Assembly: GCF_003996965.1 (NCBI RefSeq)
Contig: NZ_QWDM01000005.1
Coordinates: 1-64,000, forward strand
Source of the DNA: Flavobacterium cupreum
GTDB lineage: Bacteria > Bacteroidota > Bacteroidia > Flavobacteriales > Flavobacteriaceae
Reading direction: 5' to 3'
Length of the DNA stretch: 64,000 nt
Under the pieces are notes generated by a model. That model had not been told where the DNA came from. It worked only from the letters and a program-made list of their open reading frames with translations, and searched no databases. How positions within the stretch are numbered: the first letter of the stretch is position 1; the number at the start of each line of letters is the position of its first letter. Of this stretch, positions 41,655 to 52,300 are shown piece after piece. A program made the position numbers and the translations under genes.

Positions 41655-41801
41655 CTTTTATTAATAGATTGTTTTTCAATTTCTAACTGGGAAAGTCCAT
41701 TTAATCAATTGGTATCTGAAACTGTTAAGGAAAATTTTTCTTTTAGATGATAATGATTTCTTAAATTTTAATAAGTTAGTTCATACAAATTGCAGATTAC
41801 C

Positions 41802-42452
41802 ATGATTAATGATGAAAATGATTTTTTTGTTATCGAATATCAACCTAATGATTCAGGCATGCCACACTTTATGGATAAGGAATGGAAACCTGAATTACCT
41901 GATTATGATTTTTTTAAGGCCCCGCCATCTTCTGGTGACTTTGCAGATCATTATTTAGCCAAAGTAAAGGCGTACAATTTAGATGGGGACTATTTCCCGG
42001 ATGATGACTTAATTTCATCTGAAATGTTAATGCTGGTCTCTAAGCTGGATGTAAAATTTATAAGCGTCCCCGTTAAAGTAAGTTTATATAGAGACAAGAC
42101 CCCGTCAAATAAATATTTTTTATTCTACCTTTCTAGTTATTTATCTATAATGGATGAGGAGAACTCAGTATTCAAGATATCAAAGAATATAAAAACAGGG
42201 AAATTAAACACTCCAGATGAAAGAGGTTTAGATAAAACTCACTATGAGAAGATAGATAAATTTAAAATTAGGAGTGACATAAAAGAACATTTGTTTTTCT
42301 GTAAGGAAATATCAAAGCCCGTGTGCTCACTATTATTTAAGAGTGAGTTCGAGTCACTTAAATTGCGTGGCATTAAGTTTGAAAAGATTGATGATAATTA
42401 TAAATATGATCCCTGGGGTGACTGGGATGATTGGGATGATTGGGATGATTGA
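41802..42452 (+). CDS. Imm43/DUF1629-like orphan immunity-type protein with C-terminal DW repeats
   Basis: The 216-residue cytoplasmic protein resembles the Imm43/Imm11 (DUF1629) group of polymorphic-toxin immunity proteins: a segment LISSEMLMLVSKLDVKFISVPVKV, then YFLFYLSSYLSIMDEENSVF, and a C-terminal HLFFCKEISKPVCSLLFKSEF..LKLRGIKFEKI. The tail is odd: WGDWDDWDDWDDWDD is encoded by an almost exact 9-bp repeat (GATGATTGG) at about 42416-42450. No toxin gene is nearby. The gene lies between an elaA remnant and intact elaA, and is more AT-rich than its neighbours, which suggests acquisition. The ATG at 41802 is used instead of an upstream TTG. The family match is from memory. Confidence 0.75.
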   Translation: MINDENDFFVIEYQPNDSGMPHFMDKEWKPELPDYDFFKAPPSSGDFADHYLAKVKAYNLDGDYFPDDDLISSEMLMLVSKLDVKFISVPVKVSLYRDKTPSNKYFLFYLSSYLSIMDEENSVFKISKNIKTGKLNTPDERGLDKTHYEKIDKFKIRSDIKEHLFFCKEISKPVCSLLFKSEFESLKLRGIKFEKIDDNYKYDPWGDWDDWDDWDD

Positions 42453-42661
42453 TAAAATATAAGAGCATAAAAAAGCAGGAAAGTCCTTCCGTTTTTCCGG
42501 CTATTTTATACGTTTACATTGACTTTCTTGTTCCTGCAAGCTTCTAACCTGTACCTTTCATATTGTTATAATCTTTAATACAAAACTAATCTTGGGTCTA
42601 TTTCAGTAAATTAAAATATTTTCCGGAAAGAAACTATTCCGGAAAGCTACTCTCTATATTA
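42453..42661. other. Gap between the immunity-like gene and elaA
   Basis: About 209 bp, AT-rich. GCAGGAAAGTCC (about 42475-42486) is partly complementary to GACTTTCTTGTTCCTGC (about 42521-42538), which could make a weak terminator for either converging gene. No coding sequence was seen. Confidence 0.4.
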
Positions 42662-43108
42662 TTAAGAACGAACCATCTCGATATGCGGAATATCATCTTC
42701 CAGATACATTTCGCTGGTCTGAACAAAACCGTGACTTTCGTAGAATTTCTTTAAGTACAACTGAGCACCGATAGTAATCGCATCTTTACTGAAGTTGGTT
42801 TTTATTGCAGCAATTGCTTCCCGCATCAAGTCATGCCCCCATTTTCGGTCGCGATAATTGGCATCTACCACTACTCGTCCGATTGAAGCATTATCAAAAC
42901 TGATTCCTGCGTCGAATAAACGTACATAAGCGACCGTTCTTCCATCATACTCTCCGATCAGGTGCAAAGCAAGTTTGTCTTTATCGTCAAGATCCAAATA
43001 AACGCAATTTTGCTCCACTACAAAGATTTCACTCCTCAGTTTGAGCAAATCATATAACTCATGTACCGTTAATGCCTCAAAAGGCTTTATTTTCCATTTT
43101 AATTCCAT
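42662..43108 (-). CDS. elaA: ElaA-family GNAT N-acetyltransferase
   Basis: The 148-residue GNAT protein is of the ElaA type: FEALTVHELYDLLKLRSEIFVVEQNCVYLDLDDKD at the start, HLIGEYDGRTVAYVRLF, then the acetyl-CoA region IGRVVVDANYRDRKWGHDLMREAI, and the end FYESHGFVQTSEMYLEDDIPHIEM. The length and all blocks are complete, unlike the fragment at 41496-41601. The substrate is unknown. Confidence 0.92.
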   Translation of the reverse strand: MELKWKIKPFEALTVHELYDLLKLRSEIFVVEQNCVYLDLDDKDKLALHLIGEYDGRTVAYVRLFDAGISFDNASIGRVVVDANYRDRKWGHDLMREAIAAIKTNFSKDAITIGAQLYLKKFYESHGFVQTSEMYLEDDIPHIEMVRS

Positions 43109-43187
43109 GTAACTTGGGTTTGTTGTTTTGGGTTTGTTGTTGTTGTTAACTTACTGAAAGCAAAATTACATTAAATATTATCAAATA

Positions 43188-43220
43188 GAAATCCCGATTG
43201 CGAGTTGCAACCGGGATTTC
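43188..43220 (-). terminator. Terminator after the DUF1579 gene
   Basis: GAAATCCCG (43188-43196) pairs with CGGGATTTC (43212-43220). An inner TTGC/GCAA pair shortens the loop. It lies 21 bp past the stop codon of the minus-strand DUF1579 gene and before elaA. Confidence 0.65.
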
Positions 43221-43241
43221 AATCAGAACTTACAAATTATT

Positions 43242-43883
43242 TTATTTTTTCTTCATGACAATTTCCATACTCTTGTATTCCTTTCCATTCTTAACATCAA
43301 ACATTTCCATCTTGCGGGTTGTAGCATCTACAATGGTATAAATTTCCCTGTAAGGTGTTTTTTTACCGTTTAGCGGATTCACCATATCTCCTTTAAACGC
43401 TATACTTTTAGTTTTCTCATCGTATTTACCTGTGGCCGTCAGTATACCAGTTCCCATATTGTCAATAAAAGTTGTGGTATACTCTTTACTGGCATTGTTG
43501 TACGCCAGGGTGCTTTTACCTTCAAACGGCTGCCCCATCATGGTTCCCGAATAATTCGCTTCCTGATAACGGCCGCCCAATATCATTTTGATTGTTGCTG
43601 TAGAAGTTGCTTTTTCCGGCTTGCCATTGGGTTCCATCCAAAAAGTCATCTCGCAGTTCCAGATCCCTGTCTCGTCTGCCATCATTTTATGGGGGCTTCC
43701 GGGTGTCGCATAGGCTACCCATGCTTTCATTTGTGCCGCAGAATCTAAAGGTGGTTCTGTTACAGGTTCTTCGGTTGTAACACTGTCCGTAACTTTAATG
43801 TTTTGTGTTTCTGTGTTTATATCCTTTTTACAAGAAGAAAAACAAAATACCAACAGTGAAAATGTTATCCATAGATTTTTCAT
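43242..43883 (-). CDS. DUF1579-domain lipoprotein
   Basis: The product has 213 residues with a lipobox (LLVFCFSSC, Cys17) and a linker rich in Thr, Glu and Pro, then a DUF1579 beta-barrel (about 55-213; GIWNCEMTFWMEPNGKPEKATSTATIKMILGGRYQ, MGQPFEGKSTLAYNNASKEYTTTFIDNMGTGI). Such proteins bind small hydrophobic ligands in some solved relatives; here the function is unknown. It follows the DUF4837 gene start region on the same strand but has its own terminator. Confidence 0.88.
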   Translation of the reverse strand: MKNLWITFSLLVFCFSSCKKDINTETQNIKVTDSVTTEEPVTEPPLDSAAQMKAWVAYATPGSPHKMMADETGIWNCEMTFWMEPNGKPEKATSTATIKMILGGRYQEANYSGTMMGQPFEGKSTLAYNNASKEYTTTFIDNMGTGILTATGKYDEKTKSIAFKGDMVNPLNGKKTPYREIYTIVDATTRKMEMFDVKNGKEYKSMEIVMKKK

Positions 43884-43935
43884 AATTACCTGATTTAAAG
43901 TTTATTAAAACAAAAGTAACGAAAAAATAATAAAC

Positions 43936-44907
43936 CTATCTCTTATCTACCTTAACCGATTTGATTATGGCTTCCAGTTCTAACATCAGATCTCTTTCCT
44001 GATAGGACGGTGAATAACAAAATCCTTCAATCACCAGAATTCGATTGTAGGCTTTATCAATTATGGCATAATTAATAAAAGGGCCTGTCATAAAATCATT
44101 TCTTAATTCCCAGGTGCCTTTGGTTTCAAAGGTTTTCTTACCGTCTAATTCCGTGATCGAAAAATAAGGCGCATAGGCTTCTCCGGTAATCATTTGCGTG
44201 TTGGGTTCACGGCCTTTTATATAACGACCTACAGAATCCCTCATGCGGACGATGCTTTCAACCACATTCGAACCCTGCTTAAGTTTTGGCAGCGGTATCT
44301 GATAAATAAGCAAACTGGTGTTGCCGCTTATAATTTCCTTTTTGAGCCAGATAAAGTTCTTCTTATGAAGCATGTATTCATATCCCGACGGAATCTGCAA
44401 ATTGATATGGAATTTGTTTTTGATAACGGCCGGATTCAGGAGTGATTTACTGTTGTCCTGCCGGATCTTCTGAATTTCGGCATCACGAATGACCTTAATA
44501 ATCTGCGCGGAATTAAATTCGATACTGCAGATAATATCATCTACCGATTTGGCATAAATTCGAAAAGTGTTGTGAGGCAGTGATTTGGAATTGTGTTTGA
44601 TCTCAAATTTGTCCATTGTTGCCTTCTTGACCACAATGATACTGCGGCTGTCGGTTACAAATCCCTCCAGAAGTTTGGCGGGATACTGATTTATGGTAAA
44701 CAACGGTTCTTCCTGTGTAAGTCCGAGAACAGGAGAGGCAAATTTATTCCGAATGCTGTCACCAACTTCGCCATACCACAACTGATCGTCTATGATAATT
44801 GAAATGGTGTTTGTTTTGCCGGATACAGGCTGTGGCTGCTTTTCGTTTTTAAAACAAGAAACAAAAAGGCACGAAAGTATAAGGCATAAAAAATGGGTTT
44901 TATTCAT
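43936..44907 (-). CDS. DUF4837-family lipoprotein
   Basis: The 323-residue envelope lipoprotein (lipobox LSCLFVSC, Cys18) matches DUF4837, a family restricted to Bacteroidota. Recognisable stretches are IIIDDQLWYGEVGDSIRNKFA, PLFTINQYP, LQIPSGYEYMLHKKNFIWLKKE and the C-terminal GPFINYAIIDKAYNRILVIEGFCYSPS. The family is often located beside a LysM lytic transglycosylase, as here (46 bp away). This suggests a cell-envelope role that has not been worked out. Confidence 0.88.
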   Translation of the reverse strand: MNKTHFLCLILSCLFVSCFKNEKQPQPVSGKTNTISIIIDDQLWYGEVGDSIRNKFASPVLGLTQEEPLFTINQYPAKLLEGFVTDSRSIIVVKKATMDKFEIKHNSKSLPHNTFRIYAKSVDDIICSIEFNSAQIIKVIRDAEIQKIRQDNSKSLLNPAVIKNKFHINLQIPSGYEYMLHKKNFIWLKKEIISGNTSLLIYQIPLPKLKQGSNVVESIVRMRDSVGRYIKGREPNTQMITGEAYAPYFSITELDGKKTFETKGTWELRNDFMTGPFINYAIIDKAYNRILVIEGFCYSPSYQERDLMLELEAIIKSVKVDKR

Positions 44908-44953
44908 TTTTATAATTTATGAAATAAAACCCAAATTTAGTTAAGATTTTTTA

Positions 44954-46786
44954 TTATCCGTTTATTTTAAGTTTCATTCCCGGTTTTAAATCATCATCTT
45001 TTATACCATTCCACTTTTTAATATCTGAAATCGTAACTCCCGGATATTTTTTTGAAATACTGTATAATGAATCTCCTTTTTTAACGTAATAATCTTCACC
45101 TAAATTTTTAGCAGATAGTGCTTTCTTTTTAAATGAATCTATAGAAGACGTTGAGGCGATAGCCGTAGTTGCAGTTGTTGTTTCTTCAACAACAGCAGTT
45201 TTGGCCACCATTAGAGTTTTTCCTAAACCAATATTATTTGATGTCAGGTTGTTTAGCTCTTTTAAGTCAGCAATAGTCATACCGAACTTTTTAGCAATAC
45301 TTCCCAGATTATCTCCGGCTGCAACGCTATATTCCTGAGAAGGGACAGTAGTTTTTTCTTTAGTATTGTCTGAAGCTGCAATTGCTTCTTCAGCTGCTTT
45401 TTTATCGATTAACGGTGCTTTTAACTCTTTCGGAGATTTAACAATCGAATCGTTAGATTTAATTTTCAGTGTTTTACCCAGAGAAAGTGAATTGGTTTTC
45501 AGATTGTTCCATTTCTTTAAGTCCAGTATGGACACATCGTATTTATCTGCAATCGTACCTAAATTATCTCCTTTACGAACTTTATAAAACTGAATATCCT
45601 CGGCACTTTTTTCAAGTCTGGCTTTCGATTTAGGGGAAACTTTTAAAGCAAGCTGCTTTGGAAGTCCCTTAAATTCAGACTGATGTTTTACGTAAGCGTA
45701 AATTTTATCTTCATTGGAAACAAAAGCGGCGATCTTATCTTTCGGTAAACGTAAGTAGTGTGCTTCGCTTTGATAAAAAGGAACTACGTTTAATTTGTAT
45801 GAAGGATTTAAAAGTTGAATTTGTGATTGTGGCATGTCTAACAAATCAGCAATTTGTTTGAATGACATTTGAGATTTAACCTGAACCGTATCGGTTTCAA
45901 AATTCTTAACCACTGCTCTTTCCGGATTGATTCCGTGTTCTTTATGGTATTCAAAAAGATACATCGTAGCAAGGAAAGCCGGAACGTACCCCTGGGTTTC
46001 TTTTGGAAGATGGTTTCGAATGTCCCAGTATTTTGTTTTTCCTCCTGAACGGCGAATGGCTTTTGTTACATTTCCCGGGCCTGAGTTATAAGAGGCCAGA
46101 ACAAGTTCCCAGTCTCCAAAAATAGTAAACATTTTGGTCATGTATTGCGAACAGGCCGCAGTAGCTTTCAGCGGATCACTGCGTTCGTCAATGTATGAAT
46201 CGATTTTAAGAGCATATTGTTTTCCGGTTCCGTACATAAATTGCCAGAGACCGGTGGCGCCCATTTTAGAAACTGCTTTAGGATTTAAAGCAGATTCTAC
46301 AACGGCTAGATATTTAATTTCAAGAGGAACGTTCTGTTTTGCAAAAGCGTCCTCAAAAATTGGAAAGTAATATTCTGATAAAGACATTAAACGTGAGAAC
46401 GATTTTTTTCGGTTCTTCAGAAACGACTTTATGATGTTTTCAAGGCCCTGATTGTATTCTATTTCAAAAGGTGATTTCTCATTCATGGCCTGGAGACGCT
46501 GTTTCAGCAACTCGGTTGGCAGTTCTTCATCTACAGAAACGTCTGAATTGATGGTTTGAATGTCTTTCGTTAAATCATCGTAGATGTCAAGACTTACTAA
46601 TTCGTTCATCCAGAGACTGTCTACGCGGGTAGCCATATTGTCTTTTTTGAAACAACTCTTTACTGAATCTAAGTACGAGATTTTAACTTCGGGCTTAATC
46701 TGAACGTCTGAACTTGCCACATCCTGTGCAAAAGCAGCGATAGAGAAAAAAGCAGAAACCGCTAAGGAAATTTTTCTTACAATCAT
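44954..46786 (-). CDS. LysM-containing lytic transglycosylase (MltD type)
   Basis: The 610-residue exported murein hydrolase has a signal peptide (MIVRKISLAVSAFFSIAAFAQ), a Slt catalytic domain with the catalytic Glu in VVESALNPKAVSKMGATGLWQFMYGTG (about 165-190), then a linker and three LysM domains in the last 220 residues (FYKVRKGDNLGTIADKY, YSVAAGDNLGSIAKKF, YYVKKGDSLYSISKKY). It cleaves peptidoglycan glycan strands. The ATG at 46786 starts the signal peptide; the frame is open to 46843. A minus-strand -7 box TAAGTTTG lies at 46848-46841 with a TTG 23 nt further upstream. Confidence 0.93.
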   Translation of the reverse strand: MIVRKISLAVSAFFSIAAFAQDVASSDVQIKPEVKISYLDSVKSCFKKDNMATRVDSLWMNELVSLDIYDDLTKDIQTINSDVSVDEELPTELLKQRLQAMNEKSPFEIEYNQGLENIIKSFLKNRKKSFSRLMSLSEYYFPIFEDAFAKQNVPLEIKYLAVVESALNPKAVSKMGATGLWQFMYGTGKQYALKIDSYIDERSDPLKATAACSQYMTKMFTIFGDWELVLASYNSGPGNVTKAIRRSGGKTKYWDIRNHLPKETQGYVPAFLATMYLFEYHKEHGINPERAVVKNFETDTVQVKSQMSFKQIADLLDMPQSQIQLLNPSYKLNVVPFYQSEAHYLRLPKDKIAAFVSNEDKIYAYVKHQSEFKGLPKQLALKVSPKSKARLEKSAEDIQFYKVRKGDNLGTIADKYDVSILDLKKWNNLKTNSLSLGKTLKIKSNDSIVKSPKELKAPLIDKKAAEEAIAASDNTKEKTTVPSQEYSVAAGDNLGSIAKKFGMTIADLKELNNLTSNNIGLGKTLMVAKTAVVEETTTATTAIASTSSIDSFKKKALSAKNLGEDYYVKKGDSLYSISKKYPGVTISDIKKWNGIKDDDLKPGMKLKING

Positions 46787-46840
46787 ATAACATTTTATTA
46801 AAATCCTATAATTCAAATAATTAGAAGGATTGTATTTTTG

Positions 46841-46874
46841 CAAACTTAAGGCCTTTGTGGAAGAAAAATATCAA
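46841..46874 (-). promoter_or_regulatory. Promoter of the lytic transglycosylase gene
   Basis: On the minus strand TTG (46874-46872) and TAAGTTTG (46848-46841) are 23 nt apart, within the Bacteroidota range. This gives a leader of about 45-50 nt to the ATG at 46786. Confidence 0.5.
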
Positions 46875-46895
46875 AAAAAATGTTAATTGTGATAT

Positions 46896-48083
46896 TTAGT
46901 CTAAAATTGCTGCGATTCCAGGCAGTACTTTTCCTTCCAGCATTTCAAGCATAGCGCCTCCACCAGTGGACACGTAACTCATTTTATCTTCGAAGCCAAA
47001 TTGCTTCACGGCAGCAACAGAATCACCTCCCCCAACTAAGGAGAAAGCCCCGTTTTCCGTAGCCTCAGCAATATAATCACCAAGTGCGATTGTTCCTTTT
47101 GCAAAGGACTCCATTTCGAAAACTCCTAATGGGCCATTCCATAAAATCGTTTTAGATTCCAGGATAACTTTTTTGAAATTTTCCAAAGATTTAGGACCTG
47201 CGTCAAGACCTTGCCATCCGTCAGGAATTTCTTTCACATCTACAATTTTTGTATTGGCAGTATTAGAAAAATCATCTGCAGCCACTACATCAACAGGAAT
47301 GTGAACCTGTACGCCTTTTTCTTTGGCCAATCTTAAAATTTCAAGTGCCAGTTCCTGTTTATCATCTTCACAGATTGATTCACCAATTTTACCACCCTGC
47401 GCTTTAATGAATGTAAAAGTCATACCACCACCGATGATCATGTGATCTACTTTGTCAAGAATATTTTCGATAACCGTAATTTTAGAAGATACTTTAGATC
47501 CTCCTAAAACTGCCGTTACCGGTTTTTCGCTACTTTTAAGTACTTTATTTAAACTTTCTATTTCTTTTGCCAATAAGGTTCCGAAACATTTTTCAGTTGG
47601 AAAAAATTGTGCAATAATAGTAGTAGAGGCATGTGCTCTGTGCGCCGTTCCGAAAGCGTCGTTTACATAGATGTCTCCAAGTGAAGCCAGTTCTTTTGCA
47701 AAAGCAACATCTCCTGCTTCTTCTTCAGCATGAAAACGTAAATTCTCCAATAATAAAACTTCTCCAGGTTTAAGCTCTTTTGCTGCAGTCTGAGCCGGTT
47801 CTCCAACAGAATCTGTAGCAAATTTAACTTCCACTCCTAAAATTTCTGAAGCCGTTTTCAAAATATGTTTTAACGAATATTTTTCTTCAACACCTTTTGG
47901 TCTTCCTAAATGCGACATTAAAATCACACTTCCACCTTGTTCCAGGATAGTATCAATGGTTGGTTTGGCAGCTTCGATACGAGTTGCATCCGTCACCTTA
48001 AAATTTTCATCCAGTGGCACATTAAAGTCAACACGGATAATTGCTTTTTTATTTTTAAAATCGAAATCGTTTAAAGTTTTCAT
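46896..48083 (-). CDS. pgk: Phosphoglycerate kinase
   Basis: The 395-residue glycolytic enzyme transfers phosphate from 1,3-bisphosphoglycerate to ADP. Signatures are the N-terminal [46 protein letters not shown] and the C-terminal [13 protein letters not shown] with the GGGAMLEML end. The length is typical. A -7 box TATATTTG lies on the minus strand at 48123-48116, with no good TTG partner. Confidence 0.97.
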   Translation of the reverse strand: MKTLNDFDFKNKKAIIRVDFNVPLDENFKVTDATRIEAAKPTIDTILEQGGSVILMSHLGRPKGVEEKYSLKHILKTASEILGVEVKFATDSVGEPAQTAAKELKPGEVLLLENLRFHAEEEAGDVAFAKELASLGDIYVNDAFGTAHRAHASTTIIAQFFPTEKCFGTLLAKEIESLNKVLKSSEKPVTAVLGGSKVSSKITVIENILDKVDHMIIGGGMTFTFIKAQGGKIGESICEDDKQELALEILRLAKEKGVQVHIPVDVVAADDFSNTANTKIVDVKEIPDGWQGLDAGPKSLENFKKVILESKTILWNGPLGVFEMESFAKGTIALGDYIAEATENGAFSLVGGGDSVAAVKQFGFEDKMSYVSTGGGAMLEMLEGKVLPGIAAILD

Positions 48084-48115
48084 TTGATAAATTTTTAATT
48101 TTTTTGAAAGAATAA

Positions 48116-48123
48116 CAAATATA
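48116..48123 (-). promoter_or_regulatory. pgk: Candidate -7 element of pgk
   Basis: TATATTTG on the minus strand, 33 bp before the pgk start. No TTG was found at the expected distance. Confidence 0.45.
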
Positions 48124-48267
48124 GAACTTTTAGAGTAGTATTAAATTTGAAAAAAGCAAAAATAACGGATCAATAACAACGAAAACGTTGTAAATTATGA
48201 AAAAAAACAAATTTATATTTAAAAAAGATAAAAATGCTTATTTATAAGTTAACGGTCAAAAACCGGC

Positions 48268-48317
48268 TTCAAACAGAAGTGTTTCATACTCTTTACAGCA
48301 TGAAAACTTCGTTTGAA
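48268..48317. terminator. Long hairpin downstream of sprF
   Basis: TTCAAACAGAAGTGTTTCAT (48268-48287) pairs with ATGAAAACTTCGTTTGAA (48300-48317), leaving two single-base bulges and a 12-nt loop. It lies 25 bp past the sprF stop codon on the minus strand and probably ends the long sprB-sprF transcript, though no long T-run follows. The remaining spacer to pgk is plain AT-rich DNA. Confidence 0.6.
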
Positions 48318-48341
48318 ACAGATTTTCAACAGTATACTTTA

Positions 48342-49331
48342 TTAGTCGTGAACAGGACTTTGTGTACAAGGACAGTTACTGATGGACCCTAAGAAATCAA
48401 ATCCGATTGTGATAGAGTGCGTACCTGTATTGTAGCTTCCAAGATCGTTGAACATTACCTGATACGAATAGGCGAAGTAAAATTTAGACTTCATAAAACC
48501 GGCCATAGGCCCCACAGATAATGGTTTTGGAAACTGGTCATTCAGGAAACGATAGGAAACACCAATCCAGTAGTAATCTTCATAACGGTTAAAACGTCTG
48601 TATTTGAAGTTGAAATCGGTTGTAGAACGCTGGTCACTTGCAAAATACTGATAGAAAACAGATGGCTCGTATTCGATACGGCTGTTTTCACCATCTTTAA
48701 AAACATATCCGGTGTACACCTGATAGTTAGAAAGCAATTCCGGCTCTACTCCTTTGAATTTATCCACGTTTTTCTTCAAAACGTTATTGGCATTAAAACT
48801 GATGTAAAAGCTTTTATTACGATACAGCGCACTAATATCAAAGTTATTGTTCGTGTTGTTACGATCTCCAAGCAACGCCGGGTTCAGCGTAACCGGAGGA
48901 TCATTTGGATTATTACTATTATCAGTGAAGTTTTCTTTTAAGATTCGAAACGTATTAAAGTTATACGAAATACCAAAGGAAAGGTATTGTTTTGACGTAT
49001 AATCTAAAATAAGGTGATGCGCAAAAGAAACTTTAGCACCCGTTTGTCTCGTATTACCATTGCTGTCATTGTACAATGATATACCAACTCCGGAACGATC
49101 CAGCACACGAAAATCGGCGTATACAGACTGGTTATCAGGAGCATCTTTTATTCCGACCCACTGCGTCAGACCATTGGCCCTGATTCGCAGGTTATCACCG
49201 ATACCGGCATAAGCAGGCGAAAGTATAAAAGGATTATCAGCTAAATACTGTGTAAACACCGGTAGGTTTAGCTCCTGGCTGTAACATGTTGTTACAGCCA
49301 GGAGTACTAAGGATAGAATAAATTTTTTCAT
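48342..49331 (-). CDS. sprF: PorP/SprF-family type IX secretion outer membrane protein
   Basis: The 329-residue beta-barrel-like protein has a signal peptide (MKKFILSLVLLAVTTCYSQ) and the PorP/SprF opening LPVFTQYLADNPFILSPAYAGIGDNLRIRAN...WVGI, then alternating strands through YYWIGVSYRF. It ends SISNCPCTQSPVHD. In F. johnsoniae, SprF lies directly after sprB and is needed to put SprB on the surface through the type IX system; the same order and a 43-bp gap are seen here. The ATG at 49331 is chosen over longer frames (to 49427) that would overlap sprB. Confidence 0.93.
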   Translation of the reverse strand: MKKFILSLVLLAVTTCYSQELNLPVFTQYLADNPFILSPAYAGIGDNLRIRANGLTQWVGIKDAPDNQSVYADFRVLDRSGVGISLYNDSNGNTRQTGAKVSFAHHLILDYTSKQYLSFGISYNFNTFRILKENFTDNSNNPNDPPVTLNPALLGDRNNTNNNFDISALYRNKSFYISFNANNVLKKNVDKFKGVEPELLSNYQVYTGYVFKDGENSRIEYEPSVFYQYFASDQRSTTDFNFKYRRFNRYEDYYWIGVSYRFLNDQFPKPLSVGPMAGFMKSKFYFAYSYQVMFNDLGSYNTGTHSITIGFDFLGSISNCPCTQSPVHD

Positions 49332-49374
49332 TGTAATAAATTTTTTAGATAACATCATCGGGGCTATAATTTTG

Positions 49375-52300
49375 TTATCTGTATAAAGTGAAGTGTCCAA
49401 CAAACTCTCTTGGATCTTTCTCGTCATTTAGTTTAAGAACATACCAGTAATCACCTGTTGGCAATTCTGCGCCGTTGTATCTACCATCCCATTTCTCACC
49501 TACATGATACTTCGCTACTACTCGGCCATATCTGTCGAAAATATCGAAAGTCAGGTTTTTGTATGCTAATGCGCCACAATCAGGACCGATCAGATCAGTA
49601 CGTCCGTCACCGTCCGGTGTAAAGTAATTCGGCAGACAGAAGTCGTAGAATGTACCCTTCACTGTAGTTCTGAACTCACAACCATTCTGGTCTCTCACCA
49701 CTACGCTATACTCACCTGTTTTATAGATTCTATAGGTATTTGATGACGTAAATCCTTCATCATTGAAATTGTATTCGTAAGCCGGTACACCACCAGAAGC
49801 TTTCACTTCGATAATATTCAGGTCTTTGTTAACAGTTGCCGTAACATCTATTAAATTCAATGGCTGAACAGCATCAATACGAACGGTATTTGTCATTCTC
49901 TCGCATCCTTCAAGGACAACCTGAACACTGTAATTACCAGTAGGAAGATTTCTGAATATCGGGTTACCGGTTTGGGTAATTCCTTTAGAAACTCCATCTT
50001 CGAATAAAGTATAAACGATAGTCGCTTTTCTGGTATCATCGATACTTGCATCTACCTCAACCGTGATATTATTCACCGGAAGGTCATTCTCACAACTGTA
50101 GTTTTCCTTCGCGATCGGGTTTAATTTAACCGGATCCGGTAATTTAAGGAATACCTCATTGGTACATTCGTTAAGATCTTTAACTATTACGTGATATTCA
50201 ATTCCGCCAGAAAGACCCTGGAAACTAAATGTATTGGCATCAACATCCGGTGCTCTGAAATCAATTGTAACACCATCTCCTGTTATACTGGCCATATATG
50301 GTCCCACACCACCTGTCACTTCAACAAATGCAACTCCGTCTTTATCACCGAAACAATATTCCGGAATTTGTGAACTTACAATTTCAGTAACATCTAATGG
50401 GTCTGGTTGTTTAACTTCATCCTGGTAATCACGGTAACATCCGTTTGCATCCTGAACTCTTATGGTATAAATACCAGGTTTTAAGTTATCGAAAACATTT
50501 GAATCAAAGAACTGTTTAAGGTTTGGATGTAATGCATATACATATGCACCCGTTCCTCCTACAGCGTTAACCGTAATTTTACCATTACTGAATCCGTTAC
50601 ACTTCACATCTTCTACAGCTAATGTTGCAGACAATTCAGTATCCGGCTGTGTAATTTCGATGATCTCGAAAGGCTGCTCACAATCCAGACTTTGTACTGT
50701 CACACGGTATTTGCCTACAGCAAGTTCTGTAAATTCACCCGGTGTCAATTGTGTCGGAGCCGGAGTAATTGCATTACCATTTACATCTGTTAAAATGTAA
50801 ACATAATTCCCTAAACCTCCATTTGCAATAGCCGTAATAGATCCGGATACAGATCCTCTACACTGAATATCCTGGTGCTCATATACTTCCAATGTAATTG
50901 CAGGAACTGGTGAGAATTCAACATTCACTTCGGTTGCAGCATTACAATCATTTGAATCTTTTACAAAATACTTGTACGTTACATTTGCCGTGGTTTTTGG
51001 TAAATCAATCGTCACTTGTGATACAAATGATGTTGGGTTATAGGTAGTTCCATCCGTACTATAGAAATAAGGACCTGTTCCGCCTGTAGCTTTAAGAATA
51101 ATTCTTGGCGTAATGGCACAAGTTTCTGTTCTGTCTATAGCTATAGTTGCTTCCACTACGTTTGGCTGGTCAACTGTAACTGTGTTAGATGTTCCTACAC
51201 AAGTCCAGTCATCAGAAACAGTAACAAAATAAGTTCCTGCACCTAATCCTGCGAATACTTTATCCGGCTGGGCATCTCTGGTAATTACTGTACCGTTTGC
51301 CAAAGTTCCGTGTAAGGTATACGTGTAGTTTCCTGATCCGCCTGTAATCGTGTTAACCGTTAACGTAGCATCTGTATCATCATAACAAAGAAGTTTTGTT
51401 TTATCTAAACCAACCGTTACATCAATTGGTTTCGGAGCATCTAACTGAATTGGTGCTGACACCTCACAACCGTTAATGTCCTTCACAAATACTACATATG
51501 ATCCAACTGCTAAATTTTCGAAAACATTTACAGTAGAATATGGTACTGCTTTGGCACCTTCTAATTTATATTGGTATTCACCCGGCCATCCGCCAGTTGC
51601 TGATACAGAAATAATACCATCGCTGTTACCGTCTGCACAAGTAATTTGTTTTACACTTGGTGTAAGTAACAATTCTTCTGCCGGACCTTCAATACTAAAT
51701 TCAGTAGTAACCGGACAGAATGGTGTATTAACTAAAGTAGCTGCTACAGTATATTTCCCTCTGATCAGATTAGCAAGTTTCAGTTCCGTTGATGTCGTAA
51801 CGCCACTTTGCTGTGTACCTGATTCATGTGTGATAACATAACTAAACACACCTGCTTCATCTGATGGTACAATATTGTCTACTAATGTTAGTGTAACGCT
51901 TCCGTTAGTATCACTGAAACAAATAAGGTTTTTCACCTCTGTAGCCACAATTTTGAATGTGTTTGGCTCATTCACGGTATGGTATCTTACGATACTACAT
52001 CCTGTTACCGGATTTGTCACCGTGATTTTGTACTGACCCACATTTAATCCTGCAAATAATCCTGTTGGACTAGAGGTAAGCGGGTAAGTATTTGGAGCAA
52101 CACCTTCGATTGTATAATCTAAAGCTGGCAACGTTCCTTTTGTATTAATTGCAGTAACCTGAATTGACTCTGGGTCTTTACAAGTTATTTTAGTTACATC
52201 GATTTTTAAATCATCAATATCTGCATATGGAGCAATAATCACACTGTTAGACTGTGCCTGACAATTGTTGCTGTCGTAAACCGTTACGGTGTACGTTCCG

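Larger units (their letters stand above)
41489..41801. other. 313-bp gap: elaA remnant, AT-rich DNA and the immunity-gene promoter
   Basis: The left third holds the decayed elaA piece (41496-41601). AT-rich sequence follows, with a TATATTTG -7 box at 41647-41654. At 41667-41750 a start-less stretch reads as 27 plausible residues (DCFSISNWESPFNQLVSETV, then KENFSFR) before a TGA. That may be a scrap of another lost gene or chance. Confidence 0.5.

Noticed and set aside
41667..41750. Separate small gene (27 codons) before the immunity-like gene
   Set aside because: There is no start codon and the upstream frame is closed; it is at most a scrap of a lost gene and is mentioned only in the gap entry.
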